A stretch of DNA of 64,000 nt from Plasmopara viticola (lineage: Eukaryota > Oomycota > Peronosporomycetes > Peronosporales > Peronosporaceae): contig MBPM02000061.1 in the NCBI GenBank assembly GCA_001695595.3, forward strand, positions 372,001 to 436,000, read 5' to 3'. Under the pieces are notes generated by a model. That model made no database searches. It saw nothing but the letters and a program-made list of their open reading frames with translations, and was not told where the DNA came from. Within the stretch, counting starts at the first letter, position 1; the number at the start of each line of letters is the position of its first letter. Shown here piece after piece: positions 21,229 through 31,761 of the stretch. The position numbers and the translations under genes are program-made.

Positions 21229-21516
21229 TGTTACAGGTACATGCTGACCAATTGGTACATTGTACCCATTAACCGGTTAGCATGAACCGGTCCAATACGA
21301 CCACACGTTGATTAGACGAGTAGGCTGATTGGACGAGTAAGGAATGTTTGCGATTAGATGCACTTAGTGATAGGATGCACTACTGCGTTCCTACGCAGCA
21401 ACCAAATTACTCCAATAAATCAATCACTTCTAAATTTCCATTCAAACCCCCAAGTGCCTTTTCCGCTTCGGTTTCCTCGCCTCCGCCTCCTACTTAGTGC
21501 TCAAAGTCACCTCTCA
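21229..21516 (+). repeat. B2 3' LTR
   Basis: 288 bp, TGTTACAGGTACATGC to CACCTCTCA. Contains gattagacgagtaggctgattgg, ccaataaatcaatcacttctaaattt (TATA-like plus initiator). Followed by TAAAAAAGG, where A2's RT resumes. Confidence 0.93.
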
Positions 21517-21968
21517 TAAAAAAGGTGTCCAAACCTTGTTTGCAAGCTTGAGCGATCGCTGTACGAATTGAAACAGTCGCCGCGTATGCGGTAAAAACTT
21601 TTGACGACTTCATGCTTCAACTCAAATTAAAAAGTGCGTGTCGGACCTCTGCATCTACTTTATGCGTAACGGCAAAGATATGATTTTCATCGCGCTTTAC
21701 GTCAACGATCTCATTCTGGCAAGCAGCAGCTCAAGATTGCTAAAAGACACCAAGCAAGCGCTAAGTGATCGTTTTGAAATGACAGACATGAGCCAACTCA
21801 AGTATTTTCTCGGCATGGAAATTGATCAAGATTTAGGAGCTGGAAAGGTGATCGTGAGGCAGTCCAACTTTGCGAGTAATATTTAGAAGAATTTCAAAAA
21901 GGATAACAGCAACCCCGTCAAGACGCCTCAAGAATCAGGTCTCAAGCTTACCAAGGGCATGTGCAAAG
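21517..21968 (+). pseudogene. A2 RT middle part between B2 and A3
   Basis: Resumes A2 after the B2 insertion: PNLVCKLERSLYELKQSPRMR (Trp codon then TAA), FDDFMLQLKLKKCVSDLCIYFMRNGKDMIFIALYVNDLILASSSS (YVDD changed to YVND), [41 protein letters not shown], a TAG, then [19 protein letters not shown]. Broken at 21968 by A3; CAAAG at 21964-21968 is the left target duplication of A3. Confidence 0.87.
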
Positions 21969-22264
21969 TAAAGAAGGTCGAAGTGAGCACTAGATGGTAG
22001 AATGCAAAGTGAATATATTTAAAGGTCCTTAGTTCGCAACTACATGCTACCTCTAAGCCAATGATTTCTTTAAGCTAATCAGAACGACTCACCATCCGGG
22101 CGCAATCATCTTCCCATCCGGGCGCAATCACCTTCCCATCCCAAAGTCGATCTTTTGCCCATCTTGAACCCGCTCCTTCAAGTCATCAACTGATTGCAGA
22201 TACCGGTACTTCCCGATAGGCAGTCGCTGGTCGAGGCGTCTTTTCGCCAGCATCTTCGACAACA
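21969..22264 (-). repeat. A3 3' LTR
   Basis: 296 bp; on the minus strand TGTTGTCGAAGATGCTGG to GACCTTCTTTA. Two near-copies of the gatgattgcgcccgg unit. Confidence 0.94.
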
Positions 22265-23382
22265 CTCCCACTCGACTCGACAGCCTTTTGTCCTTGAATG
22301 CCGAGCATGCTCCGAAGTTTGCAGAATTGTGTAGCTGAAATAGGCTTCGTCATGATGTCGGCCAGCATATCTTGAGTCGGACAGTACTCGAGCACCACTT
22401 GAATTGCTTCAACCTTCTCGCGCACAAAGTGGTACCGAATGTCGATGTGCTTGGTGCGCTTATGAAACTCCGGGTTCTTGGCCAGCGCGATTGAGCCTTG
22501 ATTATCTTCATAAATCTTGATCGCATCGTCGCTCCTTATTTCGCCGAGTTCACAAAGAAAAGTCTTAAGCCACACTGCTTCTTGTGTAGCCTCCGAAAGC
22601 GCCATGTATTCGGCTTCCGTCGATGAAAGGGCCACCGTCCGCTGTTTCTTGCTCTTCCAGCTGACACATCCTCCGCTCATCATGAATGCATAGCCACCGG
22701 TACTTCGTCTTGACCCGGTATCCCCGGCCCAGTCCGCATCCGAGTAACCTTGGAGACCTTTATCGAAGCTTGCTCGAAACTCGATACCGTGCGTCTTGAT
22801 TCCTCGGATGTAGCAAAAGACCCTTTTAAGAGCTTGCCAATGTGTTGGACACGGGTCCGCAGCAAACTGGCTAAGCACTCCCACTGCTGCTGCAAGGTCC
22901 GGGCGGGTGCCGACCATAAGATACATAAGGCAGCCCACAGCATTTCGGTACGGCACACCCGCCATTGTCACGTCGTGCTTGCAACCACCTTCACACATTG
23001 ACTTTGTCAGCTTGAGGCCTGGATCTTGTGGCGTTCGTACTGGCTTGCTGCTGTCCATCTTGAATTTCTGAAGGATGTCGTTCGTAAACTTGGTTTGTTG
23101 CATCATGACTGTCCCGCTTTCGGTGTCTTGCATAATTTCTATACCAAGAAAGTAGCTGAGCTTGCCCATGTCGGTCATTTCGAAACGTTTGCTGAGCGCT
23201 CGCTTGGTGTCTTGGAGCATCTTGTCGCTGCTGCTTGCGAGAATCAAGTCGTCGACGTAAAGCGCCACAAACATCATGTTTTGACTGTCACGCTTTATAT
23301 AGACGCAGTGGTCTGACTCGCACTTCTTGAAATCCAGTCCTAGCATGAAATCGTCGATTGTCTTGTTTCACATTCGAGGCGA
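22186..23382 (-). pseudogene. A3 RT C-part and RNase H
   Basis: After two nonsense codons (QSPRMW read as stop-SPRM-stop near 23350-23382) a 386-residue frame runs MLGLDFKKCESDHCVYIKRDSQNMMFVALYVDDLILASSSD (YVDD intact), MTDMGKLSYFLGIEIMQD, [151 protein letters not shown]. The last codons (SSGSVVEDAGEKTPRPATAYR and beyond) are LTR-encoded; TAYREV lacks the usual stop so it runs to 22186. Confidence 0.92.
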
Positions 23383-24171
23383 CTACTTGAGCCCGTACAA
23401 TGATCGCTGAAGCTTGCACACGTAGTCCGGGTGGTTGTCGTCGCTGAATCCATCCGGCTGCACCATGTAGATGTCTTCGTCAAGCAGACCGCTGAGAAAA
23501 GCCGTTTTCACATCCATTTGATGAACGGTGATATTGTACTTGGCCGCCAAATTGAGCAAAATCCTGATTGAAGTGAACATGGCAACAGGCGCGAATGTCT
23601 CCTCGTAGTCTATGCCATGTTTTTGTGAAAAGTCTTCTGTCACCAGACGCGCCTTGTACCGCTCGATTTGGCCAGCCTGATTTGTCTTGACTCGAAACAC
23701 CCATCTACTGCCAATCGGTTTGCGTCCTTGAGGCAGCGGCACAAGCGTCCAGGTATTGCTCTTTCGCAGCGACTCCATTTCCGATCTGCAGGCTTCTTTC
23801 CACTTGGCTGCTTCGCTTGATTTCATCGCCGACTTGTACGTGGTCGGCATTTCTCCCACTGAATCAACGACGAAAGCAGCCTCAAAGTCTTCTGCCATCG
23901 CAGACATTTCATCCAGCGACTGATAGCGGTTGAAACGCTTGGGTCGTGGGATGTCTGCAGCTTTCTCTAACGACTGAGTTCGTTGATGACGCTTGCTGCC
24001 TGGCTCGAATTCATTATCTTGAGTCATCTCTTCATTTTCGTTGTCGGTGTCAATGGGCTGCGAAGACTCATCACCGACTTCATCATCTTGCACGACAACT
24101 TCACTCTTGGACTTCTGTCTTCCACCATCAAAGACGTCTTCCATAAATTGTGCATCGCGGCTAATTAACAA
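23383..24171 (-). pseudogene. A3 linker and RT N-part
   Basis: Frame from LLISRDAQFMEDVFDGGRQ through the acidic linker (VVQDDEVGDESSQP, RHQRTQSLEKAADIPRPKRFNRYQSLDEMSAMAEDFEAAFVVDSVGEMPTTYKSAM) into RT: SRWVFRVKTNQAGQIERYKARLVTEDFSQKHGIDYEETFAPVAMFTSIRILLNLAAKYNITVHQMDVKTAFLSGLLDEDIYMVQPDGF, ending LYGLK at a TAG (23383-23385). A one-base deletion at about 24171 separates it from the integrase frame. Confidence 0.9.
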
Positions 24172-25247
24172 TGACCGCTGTCCACTTCCTGAAAACGATA
24201 CGCCTTTTCATGCTCTGAATATCCAAGAAACCGACAGCGTACCGATCGAGCGTCCAATTTGGACCGCTTTTCTTTTGGAACTTGAACGTACGCGTGGCAA
24301 CCGAAAACCTTGAGATTCGCTAGCAGTGGTTTCTTGCCTGTCCAAACTTGGTGCGGTGACTTGTCATGATTTACAGCACGCGTTGGACACCGATTTCGAA
24401 GGAATGTAGCTGTCATCACTGCTTCGCCCCAGTATGACTTGGATAAGCCGGCATGTTCCATCATGCAGCGGGAGCATTCCATAAGCGTACGGTTCATACG
24501 TTCGGCTACCCCATTCAGCTGAGGCGTGTACGGAGGCGTAAATTTTTGAAGAATGCCACGTTTTGCACAGAACTTGGTCATCGAGCCAGAAGTATATTCG
24601 CCACCGTTGTCGCATCGAAGTGTCTTGACACGCTTGTTTGTCTGCGTTTCGGCCAACGCAATGAATTTGACGAACTTGTCGGCCACCTGAGATTTGCTCT
24701 TCAGCAGATAAACGACGCAAAAGTGCGATTTTTCGTCGATAAATGTGACGAAATAACGCTTGCCGCCGAATGTTGGTGTTTGCATTGGCCCACAAACGTC
24801 ACTATGTATGACTTCCAGCACTTCTTTGGCGCGACTTGGGGATGACTTCATAAAGCTCACCCTTGTCTGTTTACCGAGCGCACAACCGTTGCAGAGCTCC
24901 CACTGGCTTACCGAAGTCAAGTCGATTCCAGTGCCATAGCCTTTTTTAGTAATGGCATCTAGGCCAGCATGGCCAATGTGACCAAGTCGAAGGTGCCAGA
25001 GGTACGAAGTGGTGTCCCCGTGGCATCCCGACGAACTTGTCAGATTTGCCTCGTGCGTCACAGTTGGCCTCATGCACAACTCGAACAGTCCTTTGCCTTC
25101 TCGGGAGCCAAGTTTCCAACGAAAGCCCTTTGCCTGCGCGTAGCATCCATCGCTCTCAAACGTTACGTGACTGACATCCTTAGTGAAACGGCCGACGGTA
25201 AACAAATTGCGCGACAGCATGGGGATATGCCACACGTTCGTAAGCAA
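24165..25247 (-). CDS. A3 integrase
   Basis: 360 residues. N-terminal linker NVWHIPMLSRNLFTVGRF, HHCC zinc domain (YLWHLRLGHIGHAGLDAI, LCNGCALGKQ), catalytic core VIHSDVCGPM, LRCDNGGEYTSGSMTKFCAKRGILQKFTPPYTPQLNGVAERMN (D and E 35 residues apart), WGEAVMTATFLRNRCPTRA, then FGCHAYVQVPKEKRSKLDARSVRCRFLGYSEHEKAYRF. All catalytic residues are present, one of the best preserved integrases in the window. It is cut off from the protease by TAG at about 25253 and from RT by a frameshift. It would insert cDNA with a 5-bp target duplication. Confidence 0.92.
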   Translation of the reverse strand: MLTNVWHIPMLSRNLFTVGRFTKDVSHVTFESDGCYAQAKGFRWKLGSREGKGLFELCMRPTVTHEANLTSSSGCHGDTTSYLWHLRLGHIGHAGLDAITKKGYGTGIDLTSVSQWELCNGCALGKQTRVSFMKSSPSRAKEVLEVIHSDVCGPMQTPTFGGKRYFVTFIDEKSHFCVVYLLKSKSQVADKFVKFIALAETQTNKRVKTLRCDNGGEYTSGSMTKFCAKRGILQKFTPPYTPQLNGVAERMNRTLMECSRCMMEHAGLSKSYWGEAVMTATFLRNRCPTRAVNHDKSPHQVWTGKKPLLANLKVFGCHAYVQVPKEKRSKLDARSVRCRFLGYSEHEKAYRFQEVDSGHC

Positions 25248-26328
25248 GCCTTTCTATATCCCACGTGGAGTTGTCATAGTCATGACAATTTCACCCGTGC
25301 CAACTGCTTGAACGACACCGTCGTCAGCAAGATGCACGTCCACTGGGGAGATAACCTTGTAATTCTTCATGTACTCTTTGGAGTACGTCATGTGCTGCGT
25401 TGCACCCGAGTCCACAAGCCACACACAGCTATCCTTAGCCGCACTCATGTCTCCACCAGCCGAAAATAGGAAATCGCCAGCGTCTTCTTCAAGCTGCGCG
25501 ATATTCGCTCGCTGCGGTCGCTGCCGCTCCGCGTTTTCGCGGATCCTTACAGGACACTTGGCAATCCAATGTCCACTTTCACTGCAATAATGACAGGCGC
25601 TGTTGGCCTTCATCAGTGGTGGACGACCCTTACGCCGTCCGCTGTCACTTGACATAAACGCTTGGCCTTGCGTGTGTGTCGCTCCATCGACGTCACTACC
25701 TTGTTCCTTGCGTTTCATGTCCTCATGTAGAAGTCGAGACGTTACGAGCTCCCATGTTAGCGAATCTGATCGAGACTCCAATGCCGTAATCAGGAACGCA
25801 AACGATTCATTCAAACTTGCCAGAAGCGTGATGACCAAGTCGTCTTCGCTGACCGGAGCGCCCACCGCGTCGAGCTGTTCCGCCAGTGTCTTGATCTTGT
25901 TAATGTGCCCCAGCACATCATCACCTTCACTCATCATTGTCGTGAAGAAGCGTCGACGAAGGAAGAGCTTGTTGGCCAAACTCCTCTTCTCGAAATGCGA
26001 CGTCAGACGCGACCATGCATCGTGCGCACCATCAGCCGACCGGACCAGAGGCAGTTGCGAATCTTCCATTGCGAGACAGATGATCGCCATGGCTTTGCGC
26101 GATTTTCTCTTAAACGTGGCTTGGTCCAGCGTGGTGAGGCAGTGCTAAAGCTTGACTTCCCCGGAAACGACCTCCCACAAGTCGCGTTCCTCGAGCACCA
26201 TCTACATCTTGAACTTCCACGTGTGGAAGTTGGCTCCATCGAATTTGTTAATTCGACTGGAGGCAGAGATGTCCATTGCGAAGGCGGAGTCGTAGTCGGG
26301 GGCAGAGGTTGCAGGGCTTGGGCTCATA
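25248..26328 (-). pseudogene. A3 gag and protease
   Basis: ATG at 26328-26326 inside the primer-site complement (MSPSPATSAP). SRINKFDGANFHTWKFKMQMVLEERDLWEVVSGEVKL is followed by TAG (for GAG) near 26147; the next Met (26090) opens MAIICLAMEDSQLPLVRSADGAHDAW through SLANKLFLRRRFFTTMMSEGDDVLGHINKIKTLAEQLDAVGAPVSEDDLVITLL, knuckle CHYCSESGHWIAKC, and protease VWLVDSGATQHMTYSKEYM, ending PRGI-stop near 25253. The protease D-S-G is intact. Shows gag and protease continuous in one frame in this lineage. Confidence 0.9.
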
Positions 26329-26332
26329 ACCT

Positions 26333-26631
26333 AAAGAAAGGTCGAAGTGAGCACTTGATGGTAGAATGCAAAGTGAAAATATTTAAAGGTCCTTAGTTCG
26401 CAACTACATGCTACCTCTAAGCCAATGATTTATCTAAGCCAATCAGAACGACTCACCATCCGGGCGCAATCATCTTCCCATCCGGGCGCAATCATCTTCC
26501 CATCCCAAAGTCGATCTTTTGCCCATCTTGAACCCGCTCCTTCAAGCAGTCATCAACTGATTGCAGGAACCGGTACTTTCCGATAGGCAGTCGCTGGTCG
26601 AGGCGTCTTTTCGCCAGCATCTTCGACAACA
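26333..26631 (-). repeat. A3 5' LTR
   Basis: 299 bp, minus strand TGTTGTCGAAGATGCTGG to GACCTTTCTTTA, flanked by CAAAG at 26632-26636. Differs from the partner LTR at several bases, so A3 is older than A1. Confidence 0.94.
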
Positions 26632-26636
26632 CAAAG

Positions 26637-27359
26637 GAGGCTTTAAGCATTACGAAACCATGACAAATGTTCACTCCCGGAATGCGGTCGGCTGTTTGAT
26701 GTACTTGATGGTCGGCACGCGCCCGGATCTTGCAGCAACCATTGGAGCATTAAGTCAATTCGCGGCGGGACTGTGCCCGACTCATTGGCAGGCACTCAAA
26801 AGAGTTTTTCGATACGTTCAAGGCACACAAACTCATGGCATCGAATTTCGAGCGGACACCAACAAGGGACATCAAGGCTATTCGGATGCGGATTAGGCTC
26901 GTGATGTTAGCTTAAGAAAGAGTACAAGCGGATATGCATTCATGATGAACGGCGGATGCATTTGCTGGCGAAGCAAGAAACAGCGAACAGTTGCGCTGTC
27001 ATCAACGGAGGCGGAATGCATGACACTTTCCGAAGCTATCCAAGAAGCAATTTGGCTCAAACTCTTTCTGTGCGAAATAGGTAATATGGCTCCTGATGAA
27101 GAAGTCAAGAGATTATAAAATTATCAAGGATCGATTGCGTTGGCCAAGAATCCGGAGTTCCACAAGCGTACCAAGCATGTCGACATCCGCTATCACTTTG
27201 TTCGTGAAAAGGTCGAAGACGGTCAAGTTTCGCTTGAGTACATTTCAACATTGGACATGCTGGCCGATCTCATGACGAAGCCGATTCCTGCTCCCCAATT
27301 TGCTTTGCTTCGAGCAGACTCGGCATTCAAGCTCAAAAGGCTGTCGAGTCGAGTGGGAG
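26637..27359 (+). pseudogene. A2 RT end and RNase H
   Basis: Resumes A2 after A3: [86 protein letters not shown], then TAG for TGG at 26894, [58 protein letters not shown] in the EDNQ block (27115), and ALAKNPEFHKRTKHVDIRYHFVREKVEDGQVSLEYISTLDMLADLMTKPIPA. An indel near 27310 shifts the tail. Nearly the same sequence as 13260-14073, with shared TEAECMTL and CICW. Confidence 0.9.
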
Positions 27360-27659
27360 TGTTGTCGAAGATGCTGGCGAAGAAACGCCTCGACCAGCAA
27401 CTACATATCGGTAAGTACCGCTTATCTGCAATCAGTTGATGACTGCTTGAAGGAGCGGGTTCAAGATGGGCAAAAGATCGGTTTTGGGATGGGAAGATGA
27501 TTGCGCCCGGGTGGGAAGATGATTGCGCCCGGATAGTAAGTCATTCTGATTGGCTTCGATAAATCATTGGCTTAGAGGTAGCATGTAGTTGCGAACTAAG
27601 AATCTTATAAATATATTCACTTTGCATTCTACCAACAAGTACTCACTTCGACTCATTCA
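27360..27659 (+). repeat. A2 3' LTR
   Basis: About 300 bp, TGTTGTCGAAGATGCTGG to CGACTCATTCA; two copies of gatgattgcgcccgg(g/a). Highly similar to 14074-14376. Directly followed by minus-strand RNase H of another copy. Confidence 0.9.
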
Positions 27660-28815
27660 TTATCGGCTTGGTCATTATGTCGGCCAGCATGTTGAGAAAT
27701 GAGATGTACTCGAGAATCACTTGACCATCTTCAACCTTTTCACGTACAAAATGGTATCGGATGTCGATGGGCTTGGTTCGTTTATGAGCCTCCGGGTTCT
27801 TCGCTAGTGCAATCGAGTCTTGATTATCTTCAGAAATCTTGACCGCTGTATCCGGGGACATCTCGCCCACCTCACACAAAATGCCTTGAGCCATATTGCC
27901 TCTTGCGTAGCCTCTGACGATGCCATGTGTTCAGCTTCCGTAGACGATAATGCCACTGTACGCTGTTTCTTGCTCTTCCAGCTGACGCATCCACCGCTCA
28001 TCATAAAGGCGTAGCCGCTTGTACTTCTTCGCGACATCGTGTCTCCGGCCCAGTCCGCACCCGAAAATCCTTGCAATTTATCATGATTCGCTGCATGAAA
28101 TCGTGCGTCCTTGTACCTTGAACATACCTTAAGACTTCTTTAACGCTTGCCAGTGTGTCGGACATGGGTCTGCTGCAAATTGGCTGAGTACTCCCACTGC
28201 CGCAGCGAGATCCGTACGCGTGCCGACCATAAGGTACATCAGGCAACATACAGCATTTCGATATGGCACACCGGTCATAGTGTCACCGTGTTTGCATCCT
28301 CCTTCGCACATGGACTTGGTAAGTTTGAATCCTGGATCTTGCGGCGTTTGAACGGGCTTGCTCTTTTCCATATTGAGCTTGGTCAAAATCTCGCACGCGA
28401 ACTTGGTTTGCCGCATCGTCAGAGTCCCGATCTTTAAATCAGGCTCGATCTCAATTCCAAGAAAGAAGATTAGTTACCCCAAATTCCTCGTCTCAAATCG
28501 TTTGCTGAGTGCGTGCTTGGTTTCCTGAAGCATTTGCTAGTATTGCAAGCGAAAATTAGATCGTCGACGTAAAGCGCTAACAACATCATGTCATGGCCAT
28601 CCCGCTTTGCAAACACGCAGTGATCCGATTCACACTTCTTGAGTTCCAGTCCTAACATAAATTCGTCAATGGTCTTGTTCCACATGCGAAGCGATTGCTT
28701 CAGCCCGTACAGTGGCCGCTGTAACTTGCACACATAGTCCGGATTGACCAAGTTTGTAAAGCCATCAGGCTACGTCATGTAAATTTCTTCGTCAAGCTGA
28801 CATTTGAGAGGCGCT
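27660..28815 (-). pseudogene. Lineage-A RT and RNase H fragment, minus strand
   Basis: Minus strand from 28815: LTDEEIYMT-stop-PDGFTNLVNPDYVCKLQRPLYGLKQSLRMWNKTIDEFMLGLELKKCESDHCVFAKRDGHDMMLLALYVDDLIFACN (YVDD intact), a shift, [87 protein letters not shown], another shift, YAFMMSGGCVSWKSKKQRTVALSSTEAEHMASSEATQ, then ILCEVGEMSPDTAVKISEDNQDSIALAKNPEAHKRTKPIDIRYHFVREKVEDGQ. The closest relative is A1. It ends at ADIMTKPI exactly where A2's LTR ends, with no LTR of its own there. Confidence 0.87.
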
Positions 28816-28821
28816 GTTTTT

Positions 28822-28963
28822 TGTTGGAGAATCGACGCCTCGACCAGCAACTACATATCGGTAAGTACCGGTATCTGCAATCAGTTGATGACTACTTAAA
28901 GGTAGCACTTTTAAATATATTTACTTTTGCATTTTGCTAACTAGTGCCCAAGTAACTTTTTTT
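28822..28963 (+). repeat. Internally deleted lineage-A LTR
   Basis: Has the LTR start (tgttggagaatcgacgcctcgaccagc), then jumps from gatgactacttaaaggtagca to aaatatatttacttttgcattttgc and ends before a decayed primer site (aattacaagcca). About 150 bp of the middle, including the gatgattgcgcccgg units, is missing. Confidence 0.75.
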
Positions 28964-28971
28964 AATTAATT

Positions 28972-29905
28972 ACAAGCCATAGCCCCGCCGACTCTGCCTT
29001 CCCGCCCCCTGACTCTGCCTTCGCCACCATGGATGCGTCTACGCCAAGCCGGATTAACAAGTTCGACGGCACCAACTTCCACAGCTGAAAATTCAAGGTG
29101 CAGATGGTGTTGGAGGAGAAAGACCTGTGGGACGTGGCAAGTGGCGAGATTAAGTTGGAGCAATGCGTCACTTCGCTGGACCAAGGAACCTATGAGAGGA
29201 AGTCACGCAAGGCGCTTGCGATCATCTGTCTCGCGATGGAAGGTTCGCAGCTGCCACTGGTTCGTTCTGCGACTGGTGCGCATGATGCATGCTCAAGGCT
29301 CGAAGGACATTTCGAGAAGAAGAGCCTCGCCAATCGACTCTTCCTTCGTCGACGTTTCCTAACAGCAACAATGGATGAAAGTGATGATGTGCTTCTGCAC
29401 ATTAACAAGTCAAAGACACTAGCGGAGCAGCTTGGTGCGATCGGGGCTCCAGTTAGCGAGGACGACTTGGTTATCACGCTTCTGAGTAGTTTGAGTGAAT
29501 CGTACCAATTTCTTATCACGGCACTAGAGTCACGTGCTGATGAGAAATCGTATTGGTTTGAAACAATTGAAAGCGGTCGAGTGCTTGTGAGCCGAAACGC
29601 ACAATTTATGGAGGGCACTTTTGACGGTGGAAGACTCAAAACGGATGTGATGAAGTTGTTATTGAATATGACGTAGAGCCTCATCAGGATGCAACAGACG
29701 GATCATGTAGTAGGAGACACAACGGAAAGGTTTGACTTTATGGACCCTTTAGGCAAACGACACCAGCGTGCGCAGTCGCTGGAACAAGTTACAGAAGTCT
29801 CGCGAACCAGGCGTATAGTCACTGCAAAGGTCTTGGACAAATGTCTGCCACAGCCCACGATTTCGAAGCTGCGTACATTGTTGATTCAGTGGAGGAAATG
29901 CCGAC
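28972..29905 (+). pseudogene. Lineage-A gag joined to A2-type linker
   Basis: The start codon in the primer site is mutated to ACA. Gag begins at about 28975 (SPADSAFPPPDSAFATMDASTPSRINKFDGTNFHS, then TGA for Trp, KFKVQMVLEEKDLWDV). An open frame 29098-29676 holds gag through DDLVITLLSSLSESYQFLITALESRAD. At about 29542 it continues without a stop into the pre-RT linker (KSYWFETIESGRVLVSRNAQFMEGTFDGGR). Knuckle, protease and integrase are skipped. Later linker pieces (KRHQRAQSLEQVTEVSRTRRIVT; MSATAHDFEAAYIVDSVEEMPTS) are shifted. They match A2 at 16180-16560, so the join recombined two subfamilies. Confidence 0.82.
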
Positions 29906-30152
29906 ATCGTCGATTCATACGCTCCTAACTCCGTTTAGTTGTGGTGTGTATGGCGGCGTATACTTGAGCACGATTCCACTTGTCCGAGCAAAAATTGGCC
30001 ATTTTCGCGGATGCATACTTGCCACCGTTGACACTGCGAGGAGATACTACGCGTTTGCCGGTCTGCTTTTCTGCATATACCACAAAATTGGCGAACTTGT
30101 CCACGACTTTTGACTTGCTCTTGATCAGGTAGACGACGCAATATCTGGACTT
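29906..30152 (-). pseudogene. Lineage-A integrase core fragment, minus strand
   Basis: Minus strand: KSRYCVVYLIKSKSKVVDKFANFVVYAEKQTGKRVV, SVNGGKYASAKMANFCSDKW, VYAAIHTTTKRS. This is the 35-residue spacer region between the second Asp and Glu of the integrase core, but DNGGEY reads VNGGKY, so the Asp is lost. Subfamily of A9. Both ends are abrupt, and its upstream end abuts the LTR at 30153. Confidence 0.75.
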
Positions 30153-30454
30153 TGTTGTCGAAGATGCTGTAAAAGTAACGCCTCGACCAGCGACTACATA
30201 TCGGTAAGTACCGGTATCTGCAATCAATTGATGACTGACTGAGGGACCGGGTTCAAGATGGGCAAAAGATCGGTTTTGGAATGGGAAGATGATTGCGCCT
30301 AGATGGGAAGATGATCGCGCCCGAATGGTAAGTCGTTCTGATTGGCTTAGATAAATCATTGGCTTAGAGGTAGCATGTAGTTGCGAACTATGAACCATTA
30401 AATATATTTACCTTGCATTTTGCCATCTTCAGCTCAAGTGACCTTTCTTCATTA
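30153..30454 (+). repeat. Lineage-A 5' LTR of A7
   Basis: 302 bp, TGTTGTCGAAGATGCTGT to CTTTCTTCATTA, followed by GGTTATGAGCCC (30455-30466). Same subtype as A1 (gctgtaaaagtaacgcc) but with two gatgattgcgcc/gatgatcgcgccc units. Confidence 0.93.
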
Positions 30455-30458
30455 GGTT

Positions 30459-31761
30459 ATGAGCCCAAGCCCCGCAGACTCTGCCTTCTCCGCCCCCGCC
30501 TCTGACACCGCCTTCGCTGCCACCATGGACGCCACACCGAGCCGAATCAACAAATTCGACGGAACGATCTTCCATACGTGGAAGTTCGAGATGCGAATGG
30601 TGTTGAAGGAGTGCGACCTCTGGGAAGTTGCGAGCGGGGAGATAAAGCTTGAGCAGCTGAGTAACCCGGTGGTACAGTCGACCTTAAAGCATAAGGCTCG
30701 AAAGGCGCTGGCGATAATCTGTCTTGCGATTGGGGACTCGCAGCTGCCGCTGGTTGGCTCGGCCGAGGATGCGTAAAATGCATGGTCAAGATTGGAGGGA
30801 CACTTCGAACAAAGGAGCCTGGCAAACAAGCTCTTCCTTCGTCGCAGGTTCTTCACGACGATGATGGAGGATGGCGACGGTGTGCTAGAGCACATCAACA
30901 AGCTTAAGACGTTGGCTGAGCAGCCTGACGCGGTGGGCGCCCCGGTGAGTGAGGACGACCTGGTATTCACGCTTCTCGGAAGTCTGTGTGATTCGTACCA
31001 GTTCCTTATCACGGCGCTGGAGTCGCGCTCTGACACGCTGACATGGGAGTTTGTGACGTCTCGTCTACTACACGAAGAGATGAAACGCAAGGAACAAGGT
31101 GGCGGCGTCGATGGAGCCGCGCACGGGCAAGGACAAGCGTTCGTGACGTCGGACAACGGACAACGGACGGCGCAAGAGACGCCAAGCGACTGCTAAGGCC
31201 AGCAGTGCGTGCCATTACTGTGGAGAACACGAGCATTGGATCGCCAAGTGCCCCGTGAGAATCCGGCAACGGCCGGCACAGCGTGCAAATATCGCGCAGA
31301 GTGAAGTCGACTCTGAAGATTTACTCTTTTTGGTTGGTTGAAACTCAAGCCCCACCAAGTCGAGTTGCGTATGGCTGGTTGACTCGGGTGCAAGGATGAC
31401 TTTTTCGAAAATGTTCATGAGGAATTACAAGGAAATTTCTCCGGTGGACGTACATCTCGCAGACGACGTTGTTGTTCGAGCGATCGGGATTGGCGACATT
31501 GTAATGTCTATGAAGTCGGCGCATGAAAACGAGAAGGGCATGCATCGTGGAGTGTGGCATATTCCAAAGCTATCGCGCAATCTTTTCTCTGTTGAACGTT
31601 TTACAAAGGATCTTTGCTCGGTCACGTTCGAAACCGATGGCCGTTTTGCGCAGGAAAAGAAACGCAGTGGAAGCTTGGAGCCCGCGAGGGCAAAGGGCTG
31701 TTCAAACTGTGTATGACGCCTGTCAGCACTAACGAAGCCAATGTGACAAGCTCGTCGGGAT
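30459..31761 (+). pseudogene. A7 gag and protease, cut by A8
   Basis: Gag start MSPSPADSAFSAPASDTAFAATMDATPSRINKFDGTIFHTWKFEM, TAA (for TAT) at 30774-30776, then NAWSRLEGHFEQRSLANKLFLRRRFFTTMMEDGDGVLEHINKLKTL, ELVTSR-type region, a shift at about 31160, knuckle CHYCGEHEHWIAKC (Gly to Glu), protease WLVDSGA with a 9-base loss (TQH missing) then MTFSKMFMRNYKEISPVDVHLADDVVV, VWHIPKLSRNLFSVERF. It ends at CTCGTCGGGAT (31751-31761), the left target duplication GGGAT of A8; it resumes at 36440. Sister to A1. Confidence 0.9.

Larger units (their letters stand above)
16661..21516. mobile_element. Copia element B2 inside A2, 5' part inverted
   Basis: Lineage-B element with LTRs at 17286-17577 (minus) and 21229-21516 (plus). 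LTR and gag up to VKVEEAAK (16661-17577) are inverted relative to the rest (from NAEREVRRCTYC at 17870). With 16661-17869 flipped, LTR, gag and pol line up in plus orientation and the bases before the 5' LTR (GATAAAAA) and after the 3' LTR (TAAAAAAG) share TAAAAA, consistent with a target duplication of 5-6 bp in A2's RT. Confidence 0.85.
21969..26631 (-). mobile_element. Copia element A3, full length, minus strand, inside A2
   Basis: 4,663 bp with LTRs 21969-22264 and 26333-26631, primer site complement 26321-26332, all domains in order on the minus strand. CAAAG is present on both sides (21964-21968 and 26632-26636), and the sequence outside joins A2's RT (LTKGMC / GGFKHYETM). It carries at least five disabling changes (see parts). 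Confidence 0.95.
14074..27659 (+). mobile_element. Copia element A2, split by B2 and A3
   Basis: Lineage-A element with LTRs at 14074-14376 and 27360-27659. Internal parts in order: gag and protease/integrase (14381-16660), RT start (inverted, 17578-17869), RT middle (21517-21963), RT end and RNase H (26637-27359). The breaks are an insertion of B2 (later rearranged by an inversion) and of A3. Without the inserts A2 would be about 4.3 kb. The 5' LTR is shared with the chimeric element upstream, so A2 sits in a tandem arrangement and its own 5' target duplication is not visible. Confidence 0.85.
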
